From NCBI RefSeq assembly GCF_014647795.1, contig NZ_BMPW01000002.1, positions 248,001-312,000 on the forward strand: a stretch of DNA of 64,000 nt, given 5' to 3'. Position 1 is the first letter of the stretch. Each line of letters begins with the position of its first letter. Shown here piece after piece: positions 44,703 to 52,571 of the stretch. The stretch is from Actinoplanes campanulatus. GTDB lineage: Bacteria; Actinomycetota; Actinomycetes; Mycobacteriales; Micromonosporaceae. The notes beneath the pieces were generated by a model. The model searched no databases and was not told the DNA's origin. It worked only from the letters and a program-made list of their open reading frames with translations. The position numbers and the translations under genes are program-made.

Positions 44703-44966
44703 GTGACGGCGAGGTTTCAGCGCGTCACGGAGACCGGACGATCGGATGATCGCTCCTCGTCGAAATGGCCTAGCTCGAATGGGTCGTTCAGTCGACGAAA
44801 AATGGGCGAAATTCGGACATGTGATGGCGGCCACGTCGTTTCGGCCATTTGGGGATCGATGGCGGTCATCCGCCCCCTCCGAAACATCAGTTCATTCGCG
44901 CTGCTCCGGTAACGGTTTGAAAACTTCCTTCACAGCCTTGACAGCAGGGGGCCGTTAGTAAGAACT

Positions 44967-44983
44967 TTTACCGCGACAGTAAA
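44967..44983. promoter_or_regulatory. Candidate RpiR operator
   Basis: TTTAC and GTAAA are perfect arms around CGCGACA, 25 bp upstream of the RpiR start. GTTAGTAA lies just before it (44954-44961), adding a third half-site-like copy. A -35-like TTGACA is at 44938-44943. Autoregulation is inferred. Confidence 0.4.
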
Positions 44984-45007
44984 CAGTCCTTCCTGAAAGG
45001 GTGACCG

Positions 45008-46021
45008 ATGGCTGAGCCGGAGATGGACGGCGCCGCGTGGACCGCGGTGACCCCCTCGCTGGTTCGCGCCCACGCCGCTCTGAACAGGAGCAACGGGAGC
45101 GACCACGGGGGCGGGCGCACCACGCCCTCGAACGGCGTGGACCATCCGCCCATCGACGGGGTGCTCGCCCGGGTCAGGACGTTGCTGCCGGACTTCACCG
45201 GGGCGCTGCAACGGGTCGCCGAGCAGGTGCTCGCCGACCCCGCCGCGGCCTCCCGGGCCACCATCGTCGAGCTGGCCGAGCGCAGCGGCACCTCGCCCGC
45301 GACGATCACCCGGTTCTGCCGGGCGGTCGGCTTCGACGGTTACGCGGATCTTCGCCTCGGCATCGCGGCGGAGACCGGCCGGGCCCGCTCGGCCGGCTGG
45401 ACCGTGGACATCGGCCGCGAGATCCAGCCGAACGACCCGCTCGAGCGGGTCCTCGGCCAGATCATGGCGGCCGACACGCGGGCCATGCACGACACCGCCA
45501 CGCTGCTCGACCTGGGCGAGGTGGAGCGGGCCGCGGTGGCGATCGCCGCCGCGCCACGGGTGAACATCTTCGGCGCCAGCGGAAGCGCGCTGGTCGGCGA
45601 GGAGATGCAGTTCAGTCTGCACCGCATCGGCATTCCGGTGTGGGCCTGGACCGACGTGCACAACGGTCTGGCCAGCGCCGCCTTGTCGAGGCCCGGCGAC
45701 GTCGCGCTCGGCATCTCGCACAGTGGCGAGACCGGCGAGACGATCGAGCTGCTCGCCGAGGCGAACAGCCGGGGCGCCACCACGATCGCGCTGACCAGTT
45801 TCCCCCGTTCCCCACTGGCCGAGCTCGCGGACATCGTCCTGCTCACCGCCACACAGGCGACGACCTTCCGGCCGGACGCGCTCAGCGCCCGCCACCCCCA
45901 GCTGGTCGTTCTCGACCTGCTGTACGTCGCCGTCGCGCAACGAACCCACGAACGATCGCACGCCGCGTTCCAGCGCACCGCTCAGGCGGTGCACGGGCAC
46001 AAGGCCGCGAAAGACAGCTGA
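45008..46021 (+). CDS. MurR/RpiR-family regulator with SIS domain
   Basis: A 337-residue regulator. A 45-residue disordered N-terminus leads to an RpiR helix-turn-helix (SRATIVELAERSGTSPATITRFCRAVGFDGYADLR, about 80-115) and a SIS sugar-phosphate domain (RVNIFGASGSALVGEEMQF, then LGISHSGETGETIELLAEA). Members sense phosphorylated amino sugars such as MurNAc-6-P or GlcNAc-6-P. The gene is 35 bp before the first importer operon, so it probably controls both importers. AAAGGG precedes the ATG. Confidence 0.88.
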   Translation: MAEPEMDGAAWTAVTPSLVRAHAALNRSNGSDHGGGRTTPSNGVDHPPIDGVLARVRTLLPDFTGALQRVAEQVLADPAAASRATIVELAERSGTSPATITRFCRAVGFDGYADLRLGIAAETGRARSAGWTVDIGREIQPNDPLERVLGQIMAADTRAMHDTATLLDLGEVERAAVAIAAAPRVNIFGASGSALVGEEMQFSLHRIGIPVWAWTDVHNGLASAALSRPGDVALGISHSGETGETIELLAEANSRGATTIALTSFPRSPLAELADIVLLTATQATTFRPDALSARHPQLVVLDLLYVAVAQRTHERSHAAFQRTAQAVHGHKAAKDS

Positions 46022-46056
46022 ACCCTTAAAAGTATGAAATCCCCTCGGGAGGAAAT

Positions 46057-47370
46057 GTGAAGCGCAAGATCGCGGTCGCGGCGGCGCTCGCCGCGTCGCT
46101 GTTCGGTGCGGCCGCCTGCGGCAACTCCGGCAGCGACGAGGGTGCGACCTCGGCCAACGGCACGGTCGACGGCAAGGGCAAGACCATCAAGGTCTGGCTC
46201 ATGGTCGACGCCGAGACCAGCTGGAAGGGTGTCGTCGAGGACGCCTCCAAGCGGTTCACCGAGGCCACCGGCGCGCAGGTGAACGTCGAGTACCAGCAGT
46301 GGGCCAACCACCTCACCAAGCTGGACGCGACGCTGGCCGGCTCGGACGTCCCGGACGTCGTCGAGCTGGGCAACACCGAGTTCTCCAAGTACGTCTTCTC
46401 CGGCGGCTTCGCCGAGCTGAACAAGGGTGACTTCGAGAACTCCGGCACCTGGCTGTCCGGCCTCTCCGGCGCCTGTGAGTCCGAGGGCAAGACCTACTGC
46501 GTGCCCTACTACGCCGGTGCCCGCGTGATGATCTACCGCACCGACCTCTTCGAGAAGGCCGGCATCACCGAGGCCCCGAAGACCTACGCCGACTTCCTCT
46601 CCGCCGCCGACAAGCTCCAGACCGGCAACGCGGCCGACAAGAAGTTCAGCGCCGTCTACATGCCGGGCCAGTACTGGTACGCGGCCATGTCCTGGGTCAA
46701 GTCGACCGGTGGCGAGATCGCCAAGCAGGACGGCGGCAAGTGGGTCGGCCAGCTCTCCTCCCCGCAGTCGCAGGAGGGCCTCCAGCGCTGGGTCGACATG
46801 GTCAAGAAGTACTCGAAGGCCGACGTCACCAAGAACGAGAACGAGCAGGCCGGCATCTTCTCGCAGGGCTCGGGCGGCATCTTCTACGGCAACGCCTGGG
46901 AGCAGGGTGTCGCCGAGGAGGTCCGCAAGGACCCGAACGACCCGAACTCCGAGCTGGTCCCGACCAAGGTCAAGGGCAAGCTGGCGGCCGCCCCGCTGCC
47001 CGACGTGCCGTCCTTCCTCGGTGGCTCCAACCTGGGTGTGACCGCGAAGAGCGGCAACAAGGAGCTCGCCGCTCAGTGGGTCAAGTACTTCACCGACAGC
47101 AAGTCGATGGAGGGCCTGATCAAGGCCAGCGCGCTGCCGAACGCGACCGCGCTGCTGGACAAGGCCGCCACGGACAACCCGAAGATCGCGCCGGCCGCGC
47201 TGTCCGCGAAGAACAGCTGGTTCCCGCCGAACGCCGAGAAGTGGGCCGACGTGGAGAAGGGCAACATCCTCCAGACCATGCTGACCGACATCCTCACCGG
47301 CAAGAAGACGGTGGCCGACGGCGCCAAGTGGGCTGACGAGCAGATCGCCGCCACGCTCAACGAGGCCTGA
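46057..47370 (+). CDS. DasA-like sugar-binding lipoprotein
   Basis: A 437-residue extracellular binding protein with a lipobox ending at Cys21 (SLFGAAAC). The segments NHLTKLDATLAGSDVPDVVELGNTEF, VPYYAGARVMIYRTDLFEKAGI and FLGGSNLGV are those of DasA-type N,N'-diacetylchitobiose binders, which supports a chitobiose or related substrate. GGGAGG at 46047-46052 precedes the GTG at 46057. It starts the first importer, followed by two permease genes. The exact ligand is inferred. Confidence 0.82.
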   Translation: MKRKIAVAAALAASLFGAAACGNSGSDEGATSANGTVDGKGKTIKVWLMVDAETSWKGVVEDASKRFTEATGAQVNVEYQQWANHLTKLDATLAGSDVPDVVELGNTEFSKYVFSGGFAELNKGDFENSGTWLSGLSGACESEGKTYCVPYYAGARVMIYRTDLFEKAGITEAPKTYADFLSAADKLQTGNAADKKFSAVYMPGQYWYAAMSWVKSTGGEIAKQDGGKWVGQLSSPQSQEGLQRWVDMVKKYSKADVTKNENEQAGIFSQGSGGIFYGNAWEQGVAEEVRKDPNDPNSELVPTKVKGKLAAAPLPDVPSFLGGSNLGVTAKSGNKELAAQWVKYFTDSKSMEGLIKASALPNATALLDKAATDNPKIAPAALSAKNSWFPPNAEKWADVEKGNILQTMLTDILTGKKTVADGAKWADEQIAATLNEA

Positions 47371-47377
47371 TGACGCA

Positions 47378-47407
47378 TGTGCCGCCCGCCGTCGGGCGGG
47401 CGGCACA
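47378..47407 (+). promoter_or_regulatory. Intercistronic stem-loop after the binding-protein gene
   Basis: A perfect 13-bp stem (TGTGCCGCCCGCC with GGCGGGCGGCACA) with a GTCG loop lies between the binding-protein stop and the permease start. In such operons this structure usually protects the upstream mRNA or causes partial termination, giving more binding protein than permease. Confidence 0.7.
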
Positions 47408-47425
47408 CCGCACTGGAGGATCATG

Positions 47426-48400
47426 ATGCACGCCGTCGACTCCCGGCCCGCCCCGGCACAGGCGCCGCAGGCCACGCCGCCCAAGCCCGTCAAGCGGGTG
47501 CGCTCCCGTGGCCAGCGCGACTCCGGTGTCGCCTGGCTGCTCTCCCTGCCCACGCTGCTGATCCTGGTCGCGATGCTGGGCTACCCGCTCTACCGCATGA
47601 TCGTGCTGTCCTTTCAGAACATGCGACTGCGGGAGCTGTTCTCCGGCGCCACCCCGCCGTGGGCCGGCGTCGACCAGTACACGAAGGCTCTCACCGACAG
47701 CGTCTTCTGGGGCGTCGTCGCGCGGACCGCGGGCTTCACGGTCGTCTCGGTCACCCTCTCGGTGCTGGCCGGTCTGGGCATCGCGCTGCTCATGCGCCGG
47801 GTCACCCGCGGCGTCCGGATGTTCATGATGATCGCGATGATGTTCGTCTGGGCCCTGCCCCAGCTGGTCGCCGCGCAGGCCTTCCGCTGGCTGACCGACT
47901 CGGACTTCGGCGTCCTCAACTACGTGCTCACCCAGCTGGGTCTCGACTACGACACCCACAGCTGGTTCGTCAACCCGTGGGAGGGCTGGGCGGTGATCAC
48001 CGCGCTGGTGGTCTGGGCCGGCATCCCGTTCCTGGCGATCTCGCTGAGCGCCGGCCTCACCCAGGTGCCGAAGGAGCTCCTGGAGGCCGCCACGGTGGAC
48101 GGTGCCAACCCCTGGCAGTCGCTGCGCAACATCACCCTGCCGATCTTGAAGCCGCTGCTGATGATCGTCACCACGCTGTCGGTGATCTGGAACTTCGGCC
48201 TCTTCACCCAGAACTGGGCGCTGCGCGACGGCCACCCGGAGCCGGTCTACCAGACCCTGGCGACCTACTCCTACACGCAGGCGTTCGGGCGCTCCATCTA
48301 CAGCTACGGCTCGGCGATCTCGGTGATCACCGTGCTCCTGATGCTCGGCGTGATGGTCTTCTACATCCGCCAGATGTTCAAGATCGGAGAGGTGGACTGA
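47426..48400 (+). CDS. Sugar ABC transporter permease (first importer)
   Basis: A 324-residue MalF-type permease with six helices; a cytoplasmic N-terminus of about 30 residues precedes SGVAWLLSLPTLLILVAMLGYPL. The EAA loop is ELLEAATVDGANPWQSLRNITLP, the contact for the ATPase. GGAGG at 47415-47419 favours the ATG at 47426 over one codon earlier. The stop overlaps the second permease by 1 bp. Confidence 0.9.
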   Translation: MHAVDSRPAPAQAPQATPPKPVKRVRSRGQRDSGVAWLLSLPTLLILVAMLGYPLYRMIVLSFQNMRLRELFSGATPPWAGVDQYTKALTDSVFWGVVARTAGFTVVSVTLSVLAGLGIALLMRRVTRGVRMFMMIAMMFVWALPQLVAAQAFRWLTDSDFGVLNYVLTQLGLDYDTHSWFVNPWEGWAVITALVVWAGIPFLAISLSAGLTQVPKELLEAATVDGANPWQSLRNITLPILKPLLMIVTTLSVIWNFGLFTQNWALRDGHPEPVYQTLATYSYTQAFGRSIYSYGSAISVITVLLMLGVMVFYIRQMFKIGEVD

Positions 48401-49257
48401 TGGCCCGCCATGACGATGGTGTGATCACCGTCGGACGCAGCCGCACCGGTACGTTCTTCGCGAACGCCACCGGCATCGTCTTCGGTCTGATCATGATCTT
48501 CCCGGTGTACTGGGTGCTCAACACGGCGTTCAAGCCGGACAGTGAGGTCCGCAGCTTCACGCCCACGTTCTGGCCGCACGACTTCACACTGGACAACTTC
48601 AAGTCCGCGCTCGGCGAGGAGCTGTTCATCCCGAGCATGATCAACGGTCTGATCATCACGGCGATGGCGGTGGCCGCGGCGCTGGTCGTGGGCTTCCTCG
48701 CGGCGCTCGCGATCGCCCGGTTCAGCTTCTACGGCCGCAAGGCGATCATCCTGGTCGTCCTGGCGGTCCAGCTGGTGCCGTTCCTGGCCCTGCTCATCCC
48801 GCTGTTCCTGATGCTCCAGAGCGCGAACCTCACCAACTCGCTCGTCGGCGTGGCGCTGGTCTACCTGGTGCTGCTGCTGCCCTACACGGTGTGGACACTG
48901 CGCGGCTTCATCTCCGGCATCCCGCGGGAGCTGGACGAGGCCGCGATGATCGACGGTTGTACCCGGGCCCAGGTGTTCTGGCGGATCATCCTGCCGCTCA
49001 CCGGTCCCGGTCTCGTCGCCACCTCGGTCTACGGGTTCATCCAGGCGTGGAACGAGTTCATCATCATCAACACGCTGAACGACCCGAAGAACCAGAACCT
49101 GATGGCCTGGCTGCTCTACAACCAGACCGAACGTGGCACCGCATGGGGTCCCCTCATGGCCGGTGCGATCATCACCTCCATCCCGGTGGTGGTGTTCTTC
49201 CTCCTGATCCAGCGCAACATCGCCACCGGTTTGACGGCCGGCGCCGTCAAGGGCTGA
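48400..49257 (+). CDS. Sugar ABC transporter permease (first importer, second subunit)
   Basis: A 285-residue MalG-type permease. The first helix is GIVFGLIMIFPVYWVLNTAF; the EAA loop is ELDEAAMIDGCTRAQVFWRIILP. It ends with the GLTAGAVKG seen in MalG-like chitobiose permeases. The ATG overlaps the preceding stop (TGATG). No ATPase gene follows, so a shared ATPase such as MsiK, encoded elsewhere, is expected. The next gene, ngcE, starts 16 bp later. Confidence 0.9.
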   Translation: MARHDDGVITVGRSRTGTFFANATGIVFGLIMIFPVYWVLNTAFKPDSEVRSFTPTFWPHDFTLDNFKSALGEELFIPSMINGLIITAMAVAAALVVGFLAALAIARFSFYGRKAIILVVLAVQLVPFLALLIPLFLMLQSANLTNSLVGVALVYLVLLLPYTVWTLRGFISGIPRELDEAAMIDGCTRAQVFWRIILPLTGPGLVATSVYGFIQAWNEFIIINTLNDPKNQNLMAWLLYNQTERGTAWGPLMAGAIITSIPVVVFFLLIQRNIATGLTAGAVKG

Positions 49258-49273
49258 ACCCGAAAGGACATCG

Positions 49274-50707
49274 ATGTCTGACATAACGAACTCCGAACTG
49301 GACCGTCGCACCCTGCTCCGCCGCGCCGCCGCGGTCGGCCTGGTGGCGACCCCGGCGGTGGGCATGCTCAGCGCCTGTGTGGGCGGTGGCGAGGACGAGA
49401 CGACCGACCAGGCCACCGGCACGAAGTCCGCGGACAACCCGCTGGGCGTCGACCCGAAGGCGCCGCTCGAGATCGTGATCTTCGACGGCGGTCTGGGCAC
49501 CAAGTACGCCACCGACGTCGACACCCCGCTCTACAACAAGAAGTGGCCGGAGTCGAAGGTCGCCTACTCGGCGACCCAGGAGATCTCGACGACCGTCCAG
49601 CCGCGCCTCAACGCCGGCGACGCGCCCGACATGATCAACAACTCCGGCGCCAAGATGATGGACTTCGGCGCCATCGTGGCGGCCGGCCAGGCGCAGGACC
49701 TCACCGAGCTCTACGCCGCCGCGTCCTTCGACATCCCCGGCAAGACCGTGGCGGAGACGCTGGTCCCGGGCACCGCCGAGTGGGGCAGCTACAACGGCAA
49801 GCCGTACGCGCTGAACTACTCGTACACGGTCTTCGGCATGTGGTACAACGCCGCCCTGTTCGAGAAGAACGGCTGGACCCCGCCGGCCACCTGGGCCGAG
49901 TTCATCACCCTCTGCGACAAGATCAAGGCCGCGGGCCTCGTCCCGTTCGGCTACGCCGGCGCGAACGCCGCGTACTACATGGTCCGCGCCCTGCTCACCA
50001 GCGCCGGCAAGATCGGCACCGAGCAGGTCCTCAAGGACATCGACAACCTGAAGCCCGGCGCGTGGACCGCCCCGGCCGTCCTCGAGGCCGCCAAGGCCTG
50101 GGGCGAGATCGGCAACAAGTACCTGGACAAGTCGTTCCTCGGCCTCAAGCACACCGAGGTCCAGCTCCAGCAGAACCAGGACAAGGTCGCCTTCTACCCG
50201 TGCGGCTCCTGGCTGGAGAACGAGCAGGCCAAGGACACCCCGCCGACCTTCAAGTACGCGGTCGCGCCGTACCCTGCCGTCACCACTTCGGACAAGCTCC
50301 CGGCGGCCGCGCTCAACGCCGCGGCCGGCGAGATCTACTTCGCGTCGTCGAAGGGCAAGAACCCGCGTGGTGGTATGGAGTACCTGCGGGTCATGCTCTC
50401 CAAGGAGGCGGCGACCGAGTTCACCAAGCTCACCAAGTCGCTGACCGTGGTGCTCGGCGCCGCCGACGGTGTCGAGCTGTCCCCCGGCCTGACCAGTGCC
50501 AACGAGGCACTGAACAAGGCCGGCAAGGACGTCTTCATGGGTTACCTGTTCGACACCTGGTACAAGAAGCTCGGCGACGAGTCGCTGAGCGCCGTCAACG
50601 ACCTGATGTTCAAGGGCGGCGACGCGCAGAAGTTCTGTGACCGGATGGAGGCCGCCTCACAGGCGCTCGCCAAGGACTCCTCCGTCCAGAAGCAGACCCG
50701 TAGCTGA
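49274..50707 (+). CDS. ngcE: N-acetylglucosamine/diacetylchitobiose-binding protein NgcE
   Basis: A 477-residue lipoprotein with a Tat-type start (DRRTLLRRAAAVGL, residues 10-23) and a lipobox ending at Cys35 (LSAC). NPLGVDPKAPLEIVIFDGGLGTKYA is nearly the NgcE signature, followed by ISTTVQPRLNAGDAPDMINNSGAKMMDFG and AAAGEIYFASSKGKNPRGG. It would bind GlcNAc and (GlcNAc)2 outside the membrane. GAAAGGA seven bases upstream fits the ATG at 49274. It opens the second importer of the cluster. Confidence 0.9.
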   Translation: MSDITNSELDRRTLLRRAAAVGLVATPAVGMLSACVGGGEDETTDQATGTKSADNPLGVDPKAPLEIVIFDGGLGTKYATDVDTPLYNKKWPESKVAYSATQEISTTVQPRLNAGDAPDMINNSGAKMMDFGAIVAAGQAQDLTELYAAASFDIPGKTVAETLVPGTAEWGSYNGKPYALNYSYTVFGMWYNAALFEKNGWTPPATWAEFITLCDKIKAAGLVPFGYAGANAAYYMVRALLTSAGKIGTEQVLKDIDNLKPGAWTAPAVLEAAKAWGEIGNKYLDKSFLGLKHTEVQLQQNQDKVAFYPCGSWLENEQAKDTPPTFKYAVAPYPAVTTSDKLPAAALNAAAGEIYFASSKGKNPRGGMEYLRVMLSKEAATEFTKLTKSLTVVLGAADGVELSPGLTSANEALNKAGKDVFMGYLFDTWYKKLGDESLSAVNDLMFKGGDAQKFCDRMEAASQALAKDSSVQKQTRS

Positions 50708-50729
50708 AGTAGTAGTGAGGTAGAGCGCC

Positions 50730-51629
50730 ATGCGGCACGGTAAGTACCCCTTCATCATCGGCTTCCTTGCCGTGCCGGTGGCGCTCTACGCCACCTTCGT
50801 GGTGGCGGCGTACATCCAGACCTTCCAGCTGTCCGTGGCCAGCTGGTCCGGGTTCGGACCGATCAAGTACGTCGGTTTCGACAACTTCGTCAAACTGTGG
50901 AACGACGACCTCTTCTGGAAGTCGTTGCGGCACAACGGTTACCTGCTCCTGCTGCTGCCGATCGTGACGATCGCGCTCGGTCTGCTCTTCGCGTTCCTGC
51001 TGAACGTGGGCGGCGGATCGAAGGGTGGCATGACCCGCGGGGTCTGGGGCTCCAAGGTCTACCGGGTGATCTTCTTCTTCCCGCAGCTGATGGCCCTCGC
51101 CATCGTCGCGGTGATCTTCGGCCGGGTGTTCGCCTCGGACAAGAGCGGCATGATCAACGGTCTGCTCCCGGACTCCTGGGCGCCGTGGCTGTTCCTGGCC
51201 GACGAACGCTGGGCGCTGACCTGCATCCTGGTGGTGCTGGTCTGGCAGGCGGTCGGCTTCTACGTGGTGCTCTTCTCGGCCGGCATGGGCTCGATCGAGC
51301 ACGAGATCTACGAGGCCGCGGCGCTGGACGGCGCCACCCGGGTCACCCTCTTCTTCCGGATCACCCTGCCGCTGCTGTGGGGCACCATCCAGACCGCGTG
51401 GGTCTACCTCGGCATCGCCGCGTTCGACGCGTTCGCCCTGATCAACATCATGACCGTGGACCGCGGTGGCCCGGACGGCGCGACCTCGGTGCTGGCCATG
51501 ATGATCTACCGCAACACCTTCGAGTACTCCCAGGTCGGGTACGCCTCCGCGCTCGGCGTGGTGCTGTTCTTCCTGACCCTGACCTTCGCCGCGCTGACCC
51601 TGCGGGTCACGCGACGTGACGCCGTCTGA
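50730..51629 (+). CDS. ngcF: NgcF permease
   Basis: A 299-residue permease for GlcNAc/chitobiose uptake. The first helix is FIIGFLAVPVALYATFVVAAYI, and the EAA loop reads EIYEAAALDGATRVTLFFRITLP. It has the longer periplasmic loop (SVASWSGFGPIKYVGFDNFVKLW) of NgcF. It is 22 bp after ngcE and 11 bp before ngcG. GAGGTAGAG precedes the ATG. Confidence 0.88.
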   Translation: MRHGKYPFIIGFLAVPVALYATFVVAAYIQTFQLSVASWSGFGPIKYVGFDNFVKLWNDDLFWKSLRHNGYLLLLLPIVTIALGLLFAFLLNVGGGSKGGMTRGVWGSKVYRVIFFFPQLMALAIVAVIFGRVFASDKSGMINGLLPDSWAPWLFLADERWALTCILVVLVWQAVGFYVVLFSAGMGSIEHEIYEAAALDGATRVTLFFRITLPLLWGTIQTAWVYLGIAAFDAFALINIMTVDRGGPDGATSVLAMMIYRNTFEYSQVGYASALGVVLFFLTLTFAALTLRVTRRDAV

Positions 51630-51640
51630 GAGGCCCGCAC

Positions 51641-52540
51641 ATGACCACTTTGACCGCGGCCGTCTCCGAGAAGAAGTCGCAGAAGAAGGTGGAGACCCAC
51701 CGCCAGGTCCGCGCCTTCAACGGCCTGGCCCACGTGGCCCTCGTCTTCTGGGCGCTGGTCACCGCCGGACCGCTGATCTGGGTGCTGCTGGCCTCGTTCA
51801 AGTCCAACACCGAGATCTTCCTCGGTGAGCCGTTCGCGCTGCCGGACTCGTTCTCGCTGGAGACCTACATCTCCGCGTGGGACCAGGCGCACATCGGCCG
51901 CTACTTCCTGAACAGCGTCTTCGTGGTGGCGGTGAGCACCGCCGGCACCATGCTGTTCGGGTCGATGGCCGCCTACGTGCTGGCCCGGTACACCTTCCCC
52001 GGCAACCGGGTCCTCTACTACGTGTTCGTCTCCGGCCTGGCCTTTCCGACGTTCATGGCGCTCGCCCCGCTCTTCCACATCCTGAAGAACTTCGGGCTGC
52101 TGAACTCGTACCTCGGCCTGATCCTGGTCTACATCGCCTACTCGCTGCCGTTCACCGTCTTCTTCCTGGCCGCGTTCTTCCGGACGCTGCCGCACGAGAT
52201 CGACGAGGCCGCGACGGTCGACGGCGCCTCGCACACCCGCAAGTTCTTCCAGATCATGATGCCGATGGCGAAGTCCGGCCTGGTCAGCATCACGATCTTC
52301 AACATCGTGGGGCAGTGGAACCAGTACCTGCTGCCGCTGGTGATCATGCAGGGGCAGGGCGCCGACCAGAAGTGGGTGCTCACCCAGGGCATCGCGAACA
52401 TCTCCACGCAGGCCGGTTACCACGCCGAGTGGTCGACGCTGTTCGCCGCGCTCACCCTGAGCATCCTGCCGATGATCGTGGTCTATGCGATCTTCCAGCG
52501 TCAGATCCAGGCTGGTCTGACCGCCGGGGCTGTGAAGTAG
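51641..52540 (+). CDS. ngcG: NgcG permease
   Basis: A 299-residue MalG-type permease. A charged N-terminus of 25 residues (EKKSQKKVE) is followed by six helices (VALVFWALVTAGPLIWVLLASF first) and the EAA loop EIDEAATVDGASHTRKFFQIMMP. It ends QIQAGLTAGAVK. With NgcE and NgcF it forms the second importer. No ATPase or glycosidase gene follows. Confidence 0.88.
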   Translation: MTTLTAAVSEKKSQKKVETHRQVRAFNGLAHVALVFWALVTAGPLIWVLLASFKSNTEIFLGEPFALPDSFSLETYISAWDQAHIGRYFLNSVFVVAVSTAGTMLFGSMAAYVLARYTFPGNRVLYYVFVSGLAFPTFMALAPLFHILKNFGLLNSYLGLILVYIAYSLPFTVFFLAAFFRTLPHEIDEAATVDGASHTRKFFQIMMPMAKSGLVSITIFNIVGQWNQYLLPLVIMQGQGADQKWVLTQGIANISTQAGYHAEWSTLFAALTLSILPMIVVYAIFQRQIQAGLTAGAVK

Positions 52541-52571
52541 AAGTGTCATACCCCGGGGTGACAATGACCCG

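Noticed and set aside
45008-52540. DasR (dre) control of the chitobiose importers
   Set aside because: I looked for ACTGGTCTAGACCA-like sites upstream of 46057 and 49274 and found none.
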